A stretch of 62,624 bases of DNA from Lachnospiraceae bacterium (GTDB taxonomy: Bacteria; Bacillota; Clostridia; Lachnospirales; Lachnospiraceae), in contig JAAWBX010000025.1 of assembly GCA_022792885.1 (NCBI GenBank), positions 1 to 62,624 of the forward strand. The letters run 5' to 3'. The notes below the pieces were generated by a model that was not told where the DNA came from, ran no database searches, and saw nothing but the letters and a program-made list of their open reading frames with translations. A program made the translations under genes and the position numbers. Below, piece after piece: positions 35,381 to 42,886 of the stretch (the first letter of the stretch is position 1; every line of letters starts with the position of its first letter).

Positions 35381-36358
35381 TTATTTCGGCTGAGTCCGAT
35401 GGGTATACTCCCAGGCATAAAGAAACATATTCTTTACCAGATCCCATTCGATCCGGACATAATTCCAGAAATCCTGTCTTCGGTACGGGACCTTTTTACA
35501 CTTCTTCCTGGTCTTTATACCCTCTCTTAAACCTGCCCGGAACTCATCCCCGAATCCCCGCTTTACAAAAAAACGGTATTTCAAAAACCACCCGAAAGCC
35601 AATGGCAGTGCGTTCAGGACCATCTGCGCCGCCGGCATATTCTTATAATTCAGATAAACGCTGTTCCTGGCCGCCAGCCTTACTTTAAACGCGTTATACT
35701 TCGAACCGCTTGTCCCGCTTCCCACATGCTCCACGACCGCCGTCGGACAGTACAGATTGCGATAACCCGCAATCCGGGCGCGATACCCGATATCCATATC
35801 CTCCAGATAGGCGAAATACATCTCGTCAAAATATCCGATCTCCTCGAATACTTCCCTGCGGTAGATCGCCGCGCCCGCGCAGGCCGAAAAGACCTGGCAG
35901 AACCTGGTATATTGAGTCGCCGGATGGCTGATCCCCCGCTGAAACCCCCAGCCGATCAGGCAATATTGATCCCCCGCGTCGTCAATATAGTCCGGGTGAT
36001 ACATCTGTATCATCTTACTGCTGACCGAAAAGATCTTCTCCGACCGCTCAATGGTTTTCACCATCGCTTCCACAAAATGCCGGCGCACTCTCGTATCGTT
36101 ATTCAAAAGCAGAACATAAGGCGTATCCGACGCCCGGATCCCCACGTTTACGGCTCCGGAGAAACCAAGATTCTTCTCCATCACCAGCAGGCGCGCCTCC
36201 CGATACCGCTCCCGGATAAATTCCGCGCTTCCGTCCGACGAAGCGTTATCGATCACCAAAATCTCAAAATCCGTATAAGTCTGATTCGCCAGGGCCTCCA
36301 TGCAGGGCTCCATAAAATGTTTCCCGTTATAATTGGGGATTATTACCGTTACCTTCAT
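35381..36358 (-). CDS. GT2 family glycosyltransferase (rhamnosyltransferase-like)
   Basis: 325 residues. GT-A fold with VTVIIPNYNGKHFMEP, LVIDNASSDGS, LLNNDTRVR (DxD-like site) and YLEDMDIGYRARIAG (ED motif). The C-terminal 70 residues carry hydrophobic stretches that may lie on the membrane. It adds a sugar to a lipid-linked precursor; the donor cannot be read. Operon neighbours are glf, another GT2 and the priming transferase. Confidence 0.9.
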   Translation of the reverse strand: MKVTVIIPNYNGKHFMEPCMEALANQTYTDFEILVIDNASSDGSAEFIRERYREARLLVMEKNLGFSGAVNVGIRASDTPYVLLLNNDTRVRRHFVEAMVKTIERSEKIFSVSSKMIQMYHPDYIDDAGDQYCLIGWGFQRGISHPATQYTRFCQVFSACAGAAIYRREVFEEIGYFDEMYFAYLEDMDIGYRARIAGYRNLYCPTAVVEHVGSGTSGSKYNAFKVRLAARNSVYLNYKNMPAAQMVLNALPLAFGWFLKYRFFVKRGFGDEFRAGLREGIKTRKKCKKVPYRRQDFWNYVRIEWDLVKNMFLYAWEYTHRTQPK

Positions 36359-36449
36359 ACCGTCCTCCCTGGCAGATAGACCTCCGCCTCACTACCATAA
36401 CCCGCAAATGTATCCAAATCGCAAGCATCCGGCCGAATTTCGAAAAAAA

Positions 36450-38327
36450 TTATTTTTCCCGACCCATTTTCTCCATTGCACGGCCAAAATCTTCCCGGTC
36501 CATCTGCATCTTCCGGCGCTCCGACCGGCTTTTGCAGGAAAAATCCTGCCATTCCAGCGTCAGATTCGGATTATAATAAGGATCGCCTTCCTTCAGAATC
36601 TTCCCCCAGCGTTTCAGGCAATATGCCGTCTCACGGTGAAATCTCGCAATCTTCTCCGGCGTGTCCTCCCGGCCCCTTGATTTCGACTCGTAATGATACA
36701 GGAGCGCTTCCGAATTATAAACGACCAGATATCCGAGCTCCCTCACCCGCAGGCAGAAATCCACATCATTGAACGCGTACGCCAGATCTTCGTTCAGCCC
36801 GTGGACCGCCTCAAACACGCTCCGCTTCACCATCAGACACGCCCCGGTCACCGCGCTGTAATCCTGCGTGCACCAGGCCCTCGACATATATCCGTAATCC
36901 GTACGCGGCTGCCCGGCGAAAGCATGGCCCGCCACGCCGCCGATCCCCAACACGATACCCGCGTGCTGAATCGTATCGTCCCCGAAAAACAGCTTCGCGC
37001 CCACAACGCCCACGTCCTCCCTGGCGCAATACCCAAGCATCTCCCGCAGCGCTTCCGGGTTTATCATCTCCGTGTCGTTGTTCAATAAAAGAAAATACTC
37101 GCCCTTCGCCTCTTTCGCGCCGAAATTATTGACGGCCGAATAATTAAAAGGATGATTCCAGGCGATCACCCGGACCTTTTCCTCTCTCTTCAACTCCTCA
37201 TAACAGGCGAACGTCTCGGCCTGGCAACTGTTGTTCTCAAGAATCAATATTTCAAAATTCCGGTAATCGGAACGGTCCAGAATCGACCGCACGCAAACTT
37301 TCAAGTCTTCCGCATGATCTTTATTGGGAATCAGGATTGACACCAAAGGCTCGCCGGAAAAGGCGAAACGGGAATGATAAATGCCCGGCGACACGCCGTC
37401 AAACACCTCCGCCTTAAGCCCGACCCTCTCATAATGGGAAAGGAGCGCCCGCCGGCCGGCCTCAAACGCATAGCGTTTGCTTTCCGGATTGGCGGAAGTC
37501 GAATTTTCATGGCAGCGCCAATGATACAAAATCTTGGGGATATGGCAGACCCGCTCCGCCTGCTCGCAGCACCGCAGAATCAGATCATAATCCTGAGCCC
37601 CGTCATATCCTTCCCGGAATCCGCCGGTCCTTTCCAGCAAATCCTTTTTTACCACCGTGAAATGGCAGATATAATTGACCGTCCGCAGAAGATCCGGATT
37701 AAAATCCGGCTTAAAATGGGGCTCTCGGTATCTCTTCCCCTCCCCGTCCGTCTTATCCTCGTCCGTATAGATCAGCTCCGCCCGCGGATCGTTGTTCAGG
37801 CAGCGGACCACCTCAAACAGGGCCTGGGGCGCCAGCGTATCGTCATGGTCCAGAAGCCCGATCCATTCACCCGAAGCCATGGCGAGAGCCCGGTTCGTAT
37901 TCCCCGCGATTCCCTCGTTCTTCTCCAGCTTCCGGTAGCGAATCCTTACATCCCCCCGGCCAAACTTCCTCACCAGAGCCTCCAAGGCGCCCTCCTCCCC
38001 GCTTCCGTCCGCCAGGCACAGCTCCCAGTTCCCGTACGTCTGCGAGAGAAGCGAAACGATCATATCCCGAAGATACGCCTCCGGCGTCCGATACAGAGGA
38101 ACCGCCAGGCTGATCTTCGGCATTACGGGAAAAACAAAATTCTTTTGCCTCTCCAGCTCCGCCCCCGATATCGCCGTTTCCCTCCGCCACTTCTCATAAC
38201 CGATCTTCTCAAGCCGGAATAATTTCCGGTAGATCTTATATACGCACTTTTTCAGACCGTTTTTTCTCAGATAACGGATTGTTTTCACAAAAATATTCGC
38301 GTTCTCCCGTTCTCTTCTCTGCTCCAT
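36450..38327 (-). CDS. Double GT2 glycosyltransferase
   Basis: About 625 residues with two GT-A domains. The first (about 72-300) has KISLAVPLYRTPEAYLRD and LLDHDDTLAP; the second (about 325-590) has SILIPNKDHAEDLKVCVRSI, LLLNNDTEMI and FNDVDFCLRVRELGY. The basic N-terminus probably touches the membrane. I prefer the ATG at 38327 because GAAGGAA lies 6 bases before it; the ATG at 38333 is too close to that site. With glf next door, one domain might use UDP-galactofuranose. It is 90 bases ahead of the next GT2 gene. Confidence 0.88.
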   Translation of the reverse strand: MEQRRERENANIFVKTIRYLRKNGLKKCVYKIYRKLFRLEKIGYEKWRRETAISGAELERQKNFVFPVMPKISLAVPLYRTPEAYLRDMIVSLLSQTYGNWELCLADGSGEEGALEALVRKFGRGDVRIRYRKLEKNEGIAGNTNRALAMASGEWIGLLDHDDTLAPQALFEVVRCLNNDPRAELIYTDEDKTDGEGKRYREPHFKPDFNPDLLRTVNYICHFTVVKKDLLERTGGFREGYDGAQDYDLILRCCEQAERVCHIPKILYHWRCHENSTSANPESKRYAFEAGRRALLSHYERVGLKAEVFDGVSPGIYHSRFAFSGEPLVSILIPNKDHAEDLKVCVRSILDRSDYRNFEILILENNSCQAETFACYEELKREEKVRVIAWNHPFNYSAVNNFGAKEAKGEYFLLLNNDTEMINPEALREMLGYCAREDVGVVGAKLFFGDDTIQHAGIVLGIGGVAGHAFAGQPRTDYGYMSRAWCTQDYSAVTGACLMVKRSVFEAVHGLNEDLAYAFNDVDFCLRVRELGYLVVYNSEALLYHYESKSRGREDTPEKIARFHRETAYCLKRWGKILKEGDPYYNPNLTLEWQDFSCKSRSERRKMQMDREDFGRAMEKMGREK

Positions 38328-38380
38328 TCCCATTTCCTTCCGGGCGCTTCCCCCGGCCTTCCCGCTCTTTTAAAACCGAC

Positions 38381-39538
38381 CTAACGCAGCCGCCCGCACA
38401 GCGCAAGGGCCTGTCCGACGATCGCGTCCATATTATAATACTTATATTCTGCCAGACGTCCCAGACAGAAGAAATTCTCATATCCTTCTGTCAGAGCCCG
38501 ATACCTGGCATACAGCGCATTATTTTCCGGATTTATAACCGCGTAGTAGGGGATCTCGCCCGCCTCCCCGGTGTATTCGCGGGAATACTCCTTCACGATC
38601 GTGGTCCGATCCGGAATATCCTGTCCGGAAAAATATTTAAACTCCGTGATCCGCGTAAACGCCTCGTCCACCGTATAATTGACCGTACCTCTCGGCTGAT
38701 ACCAGGTCACGGGCAGCGTTTCAAACGCGAAATCCAGCGTCCGGTAAGGCAGACGCCCGAAACGGCAGTCAAACCACTCGTCCAGAGCCCCGGTGAAAAT
38801 AACCGCGCCCCGGTAAGGCTCGCCCTCAAACCGAATCCCGGAAGAACCCTCAAAGAACAAATAATCTCTTCCGTCCGTATTCAACCGGACCGTAATCCCC
38901 GGATGATCCAGCATGCGCTCAAAAAGCCTGGTATATCCGTCTTTCGGAATCCCCTGCCACGTATCCTGAAAATACCGGTCGTCCTCCGATAAAAAGACGG
39001 GCACCCGTGCCGTCGTAGCCGGATCAATCTCTTCCGGCGTCGTCCCCCACTGTTTTTGAGTATAATACGAAAACACATTCTGATACACATAATCCGCCAC
39101 TTTTGCGAGATCCGGATCCGCATTCCGGCGCAGCTCCAAAATCGTCACCTTTTTTTCCGCGCCGTAAACGCCTATCAGCTTTTCCGCCAGACGGCTCCCT
39201 TCCTCTTCCCCAAACGCCATCTTCAGGGATGTCAGGTTAAAAGGAACCGGCATAAACCGGCCGTGAACCTTCGCCGCCACCCGATGCTCATACGCGTTCC
39301 AATCCGTAAAACGGGACAGATATCGGTACACCGCTTCCTCATTCGTATGGAAAATATGCGGACCATACCTGTGAATCAGCACGCCCGCCTCATCCAGACA
39401 ATCGTAAGCATTTCCTCCCACATGGGAACGCCGCTCCAGAATCAGAACCCGTCTTCCTTCCTTCTCGGCCATCTCCCTGGCAGCGACGGCCCCGGCAAAA
39501 CCCGCGCCTATGACGATCGCATCGTATCCGTTTTCCAT
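38381..39538 (-). CDS. glf: UDP-galactopyranose mutase
   Basis: A flavoenzyme that converts UDP-galactopyranose to UDP-galactofuranose. 385 residues. FAD-binding start DAIVIGAGFAGAVAAREMAE, then RSHVGGNAYD, YGPHIFHTN and late VNYTVDEAFTRITEFKYF, with the FAD tail GRLAEYKYYNMDAIVGQAL. It indicates a galactofuranose-containing surface polysaccharide and is the first gene of the operon ending in LCP. It starts about 100 bases from the palindrome at 39637-39655. Confidence 0.95.
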   Translation of the reverse strand: MENGYDAIVIGAGFAGAVAAREMAEKEGRRVLILERRSHVGGNAYDCLDEAGVLIHRYGPHIFHTNEEAVYRYLSRFTDWNAYEHRVAAKVHGRFMPVPFNLTSLKMAFGEEEGSRLAEKLIGVYGAEKKVTILELRRNADPDLAKVADYVYQNVFSYYTQKQWGTTPEEIDPATTARVPVFLSEDDRYFQDTWQGIPKDGYTRLFERMLDHPGITVRLNTDGRDYLFFEGSSGIRFEGEPYRGAVIFTGALDEWFDCRFGRLPYRTLDFAFETLPVTWYQPRGTVNYTVDEAFTRITEFKYFSGQDIPDRTTIVKEYSREYTGEAGEIPYYAVINPENNALYARYRALTEGYENFFCLGRLAEYKYYNMDAIVGQALALCGRLR

Positions 39539-39636
39539 GATCCATAACCCCGCTTCTTTTACTTTAAATTACATAGTAACAGAGATATTGCCAAAAATCA
39601 ACGCCGGTTTTCCGCTCAAATTCCCTCCAACAACTT

Positions 39637-39655
39637 GTGAGGAACCGGTCCTCAC
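39637..39655. promoter_or_regulatory. 19-bp palindrome between glf and the first XRE gene
   Basis: GTGAGG-AACCGGT-CCTCAC is a perfect dyad in the divergent region between glf (minus) and the XRE gene (plus). It is a candidate operator for the adjacent XRE regulators. Confidence 0.55.
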
Positions 39656-39758
39656 CTGTCGTGACTGGGTTTTTCTTGTAACGCTGTATAAAATATTTTC
39701 AAATAGAAAGGATATTTCTATAACTTTTTATCAACTGTCAATAAAGGGGAAACTTAAC

Positions 39759-40160
39759 ATGAGCTTGGTATCCTTTAACGATTCAAATATTACCATAGGC
39801 TCCCGAATTCACAAATGCCGTACGAGCTGGAATATGACTCAGGAAGAACTTGCCGAAGTCATCGATGTCACGCCGAACTATATCGGCGAGATTGAACGCG
39901 GTCGACGCCCCCTGACGCTTTCGGTTGCGGAACAGCTTTGTCTTTATTTTGGTGTTACTTATGATTATCTGTATCTGGGAATCGAACGCCCGGCAGAACA
40001 GCTCCTCCGCGACGGCGCTCCCGACGAAAAAAAGAAAAAGAGCCGCAAAGATCTTCTGCTTTCTTTTGTCGCATCCAGCACGGAAGAGGACTGTCGAAAT
40101 TATCTGGCGCTCTTATCGGAAATGCGAAAGATCCTGAACCGCCAAAACCGTCGAAAATAA
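39759..40160 (+). CDS. XRE-family transcriptional regulator A
   Basis: 133 residues from the ATG at 39759 (AAGGGGA upstream); the open frame reaching back to 39510 is non-coding upstream sequence. HTH of the Cro/CI type at about residues 12-66: IGSRIHKCRTSWNMTQEELA, then VTPNYIGEIERGRRPLTLS. A Lys-rich linker and the tail EEDCRNYLALLSEMRKIL follow. It is a paralogue of the next gene, with about half of the residues shared. It may control the divergent polysaccharide operon or the teichoic-acid-like genes downstream. Confidence 0.9.
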   Translation: MSLVSFNDSNITIGSRIHKCRTSWNMTQEELAEVIDVTPNYIGEIERGRRPLTLSVAEQLCLYFGVTYDYLYLGIERPAEQLLRDGAPDEKKKKSRKDLLLSFVASSTEEDCRNYLALLSEMRKILNRQNRRK

Positions 40161-40316
40161 AACGGATCCGCTCCCCACAGTCAGCATTTTTTCCTATCCG
40201 GCAGCTTCTTACCAGGCGGCCGGTATTTCTTTAAAATAGCCACCAAACAGCAATATTTTTTCACTACTTTTTTGCGAATCTTTTATAAAACACCGATACA
40301 GACAGTGAGGATTATT

Positions 40317-40706
40317 ATGTACGCGATTTCTTCTTTTAACGATTCCAACCGCGTGATCGGGCAGCGAATCCGCGCCAAACGCCGCCAATGGGGCCTGTCC
40401 CAGGAAGCGTTGGCCGACGCCATAGACGTGTCGCTCAATTACCTGGGAGAAATCGAGAGAGGCCGCAAGCCTCTGACCCTTCCCGTCGCCGAGCAGCTCT
40501 GTCTTTTGTTCGGTGTCACCTACGACTACCTGTTTCTCGGCATGGAACGCCCAAAAACTTCCCTGATCACCGACGCTTCATCCCCCGCCGACACCTCCGC
40601 CAAGAACGCTTTGCTGGATCTGATCCTCTCCAGTCCGGAGGAGGATTGTCAGGATTACCTGAAGCTCTTAAACGACGTCCGCGGCATGATCCGCAGGCAG
40701 ATGTAA
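40317..40706 (+). CDS. XRE-family transcriptional regulator B
   Basis: 129 residues from the ATG at 40317 (GTGAGGATT upstream). The HTH region (IGQRIRAKRRQWGLSQEALA, then VSLNYLGEIERGRKPLTLP) and the tail EEDCQDYLKLLNDVRGMI run in register with regulator A, so these are tandem paralogues. It ends 23 bases from the convergent sulfatase gene. The stretch 40161-40316 between the two regulators holds no further gene. Confidence 0.9.
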   Translation: MYAISSFNDSNRVIGQRIRAKRRQWGLSQEALADAIDVSLNYLGEIERGRKPLTLPVAEQLCLLFGVTYDYLFLGMERPKTSLITDASSPADTSAKNALLDLILSSPEEDCQDYLKLLNDVRGMIRRQM

Positions 40707-40729
40707 TATAAAAACAGCTCCGGCGCTGT

Positions 40730-42415
40730 TTAATGATTAAACAGCACCGGATGGTTTCGGATAAATGTCCAATTTGCAAAATCGGACGCTTTTCCACGTA
40801 TTTCAAATTCCTGTAAGATCACTTCTTCATGATTTTCATTGGCGTCTACCTTGTACAGAAAACGCCGTACCATCTCCTCGTCTTCCCCGATATCAAACAC
40901 CGAACGGCCGTAAGGTTCCGGATCCAGTCCGGCCGCCTCGATTACCGTAGCCTGAAAATTCGCCTGAGAAACCTGTTTCCCGGAAAGCATCAGTTCCCCT
41001 TCCGACGCGCCGGCCGGCTTCACAAAAAAGCCCGTCGTTTTATAGCGGTCCAGATCCTCGGTATCCTCGGAAACCCCGTGGTCCCCCAGAATAATGATCG
41101 TCGCGTCCTCATACAGACCCAGCCGCTTCATCTCTTCCAGATAACGTTTTATCAAGTTAAAATATCCCTTGGTCTGATCGATCACATTCCCGGTTCCCAG
41201 TTCCAGGATATTCCCTTCCTCATCCATATCGTACGCCGCATGGCTCCCCTTCAGATGAAGATACATGAAATTATTCTTCTCATCCTGCACCGTGAACGGA
41301 TCCCCGTCCAACTCCTCTTTAAAGCGGAACGCATCCGTGTCAAACGGAAGCCTCTCGCTCTCCACGGTCACAGCTCGCTTAAAAGACTCGGGCGACAACC
41401 AGAAAAACTGCTTCAGCAAAAACGGCATATAACGAAACGCGCTGAACTGGCACATCAGCGCCAGCATCTCCCCCGGATCCAGCCGGATATCCGCTCCCCT
41501 GTCGGCTATGTTATCCGCCAGCCCTTCCAGCTGTCGGATATCCGTATAACAGTAATAATCCGACATATATAACTTTGTCGTGTAACCGGCCTCCCGAAGA
41601 TCCGGCAGAAACGTTCCTTCCCGGTACGCCTCGTCGAAATACTGCCCGGCCGATTTATCGAAATATCCCACCTGTCCGGTCAGAAGATAGCCGACCGACG
41701 GGTAGGTTCGCGCGTACATCGCCGTATAATCCGGATAATACGTGAAGCCCTCCAGGTCATCAAGAAATCCCGGTTCGTCCTCCAGCACCTGATCGATATA
41801 CTTCACATCCAGCCGATCCAGCAGAAATACCAGAATATTTTTCTTGGAAGACAATTCAAAAATCCCCTCATCCGACAGATAATGAAACTGCGAACTGTAA
41901 ATCCCGCTCTCCGCCGAAAAATCCGTCTTCGCAATCGTAGCCGCCATGCCGGCCGACTGCATACCGACGGTCAGCAGAGGAAGCAGCCACATCAGATTTT
42001 TCCACCATTTTCTTGTCTTTGGAATCAAATAGACGACCAGAGGCAACAGTACAAACAGCGCCCAGAGAAACGCGTTCCCGACGCCGTACTCCGTCCGTGA
42101 CATCCAGTCGATCGCGTCCCCGGTCAGCTCGCCCAGATCCCCATGCAAAAAATTTCCCTGAATATAAGCGCCCAGCAAAAGGCCGGCCAGGATCGAAAGC
42201 AGCACGTCGAACGCTTTCCCGCGAACCAGGCTGACCAGCAAAAGCAATATGGCCGAAGCAATCAGAAACAATCCGGCCGTCGGCCCGATCAGATCTTTCA
42301 AGGTATAGGGAAACTGGCCGATGTTATTCAGATACAGCTCCAGTATCCCGACGAAAAACACCGTAAAACAGAAAGCCACGCATACCGGCCAGGCTTTCTT
42401 CATCCTTTCCCGCAT
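40730..42415 (-). CDS. Membrane sulfatase-fold protein (phosphoglycerol transferase/LTA synthase-like)
   Basis: 561 residues. Five hydrophobic segments lie in the first 175 residues, then an extracellular alkaline-phosphatase-superfamily domain (about 190-490): ILVFLLDRLD (first metal Asp), YARTYPSVGYLLTG (candidate Thr nucleophile), HLKGSHAAYD and ILGDHGVSED (late metal site). The plan resembles lipoteichoic acid synthases and phosphoglycerol or phosphoethanolamine transferases. It follows the small YLDPST gene on the same strand. Function by context: polymer extension or decoration outside the cell. An ordinary sulfatase is unlikely, since no sulfatase-type Cys or Ser signature is seen. Confidence 0.82.
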   Translation of the reverse strand: MRERMKKAWPVCVAFCFTVFFVGILELYLNNIGQFPYTLKDLIGPTAGLFLIASAILLLLVSLVRGKAFDVLLSILAGLLLGAYIQGNFLHGDLGELTGDAIDWMSRTEYGVGNAFLWALFVLLPLVVYLIPKTRKWWKNLMWLLPLLTVGMQSAGMAATIAKTDFSAESGIYSSQFHYLSDEGIFELSSKKNILVFLLDRLDVKYIDQVLEDEPGFLDDLEGFTYYPDYTAMYARTYPSVGYLLTGQVGYFDKSAGQYFDEAYREGTFLPDLREAGYTTKLYMSDYYCYTDIRQLEGLADNIADRGADIRLDPGEMLALMCQFSAFRYMPFLLKQFFWLSPESFKRAVTVESERLPFDTDAFRFKEELDGDPFTVQDEKNNFMYLHLKGSHAAYDMDEEGNILELGTGNVIDQTKGYFNLIKRYLEEMKRLGLYEDATIIILGDHGVSEDTEDLDRYKTTGFFVKPAGASEGELMLSGKQVSQANFQATVIEAAGLDPEPYGRSVFDIGEDEEMVRRFLYKVDANENHEEVILQEFEIRGKASDFANWTFIRNHPVLFNH

Positions 42416-42473
42416 TCTTTTACTCCTCCTGTCTTTTTTATTCTGTCTGCCGAAGGCAGAAAACTATCCGAGA

Positions 42474-42506
42474 GAAAAAACGCTGCCGGAACCTCTCTCC
42501 GGCAGC
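42474..42506 (-). terminator. Terminator after the small YLDPST gene
   Basis: The perfect stem GCTGCCGG/CCGGCAGC has a 9-base loop and is followed on the minus strand by seven T. It lies 14 bases after the small gene and before the sulfatase gene, so it may attenuate read-through. A second small hairpin TCTGCC-GAA-GGCAGA is at 42445-42459. Confidence 0.78.
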
Positions 42507-42520
42507 ATCTTCTGAATCTC

Positions 42521-42760
42521 CTACATCTCGTTTTCGTTGTTTTCTCTCGCAGCCTTCATCGCTCTCTTTCTCTTCTTATCCCGGAAATGCTTTTTAATCT
42601 TGTGCCAGTAAATCGCAACAGCGGCCCCACCGGCTATAAAAACGCCCGCCACGGCCTGTATTACATAAGTCATCGTCGAAGGATCCAGATAAGCCCGGCT
42701 GTTCAGCGAACACAGAAGCATCCCCCAGAAAACAAAATATGCTGCCAATCCTTTCTTCAT
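42521..42760 (-). CDS. Small membrane protein with YLDPST motif
   Basis: 79 residues: signal-like hydrophobic start (about 4-22), the motif AYLDPSTMTYVIQ directly after it, a membrane segment (about 32-50), and a highly basic tail with KKRKRAMKAARENN. Small proteins with a Y-x-D-P-x-T segment after the signal are common near surface-polymer genes, but I know no established function. It has a strong promoter (42858-42886) and a strong terminator of its own, and lies between the YidC-fusion and sulfatase genes on the same strand. Confidence 0.75.
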   Translation of the reverse strand: MKKGLAAYFVFWGMLLCSLNSRAYLDPSTMTYVIQAVAGVFIAGGAAVAIYWHKIKKHFRDKKRKRAMKAARENNENEM

Positions 42761-42857
42761 AGTTATCCTCCCTATTCTTTCACAATCATTCCGTTATTCT
42801 ATGTATCTTGAATTTGCCTTACAGATCAAGCGCATGCGGCTCGCCGCATCCGCGAAG

Positions 42858-42886
42858 ATTGTACCACATCTTTTCGAAGATTACAA
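42858..42886 (-). promoter_or_regulatory. Promoter of the small YLDPST gene
   Basis: On the minus strand, -35 TTGTAA (42881-42886), a 17-base spacer and -10 TACAAT (42858-42863). The -35 overlaps the stop codon of the YidC-fusion gene. The leader carries the hairpin ATGCGG-CTCG-CCGCAT. Confidence 0.65.
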
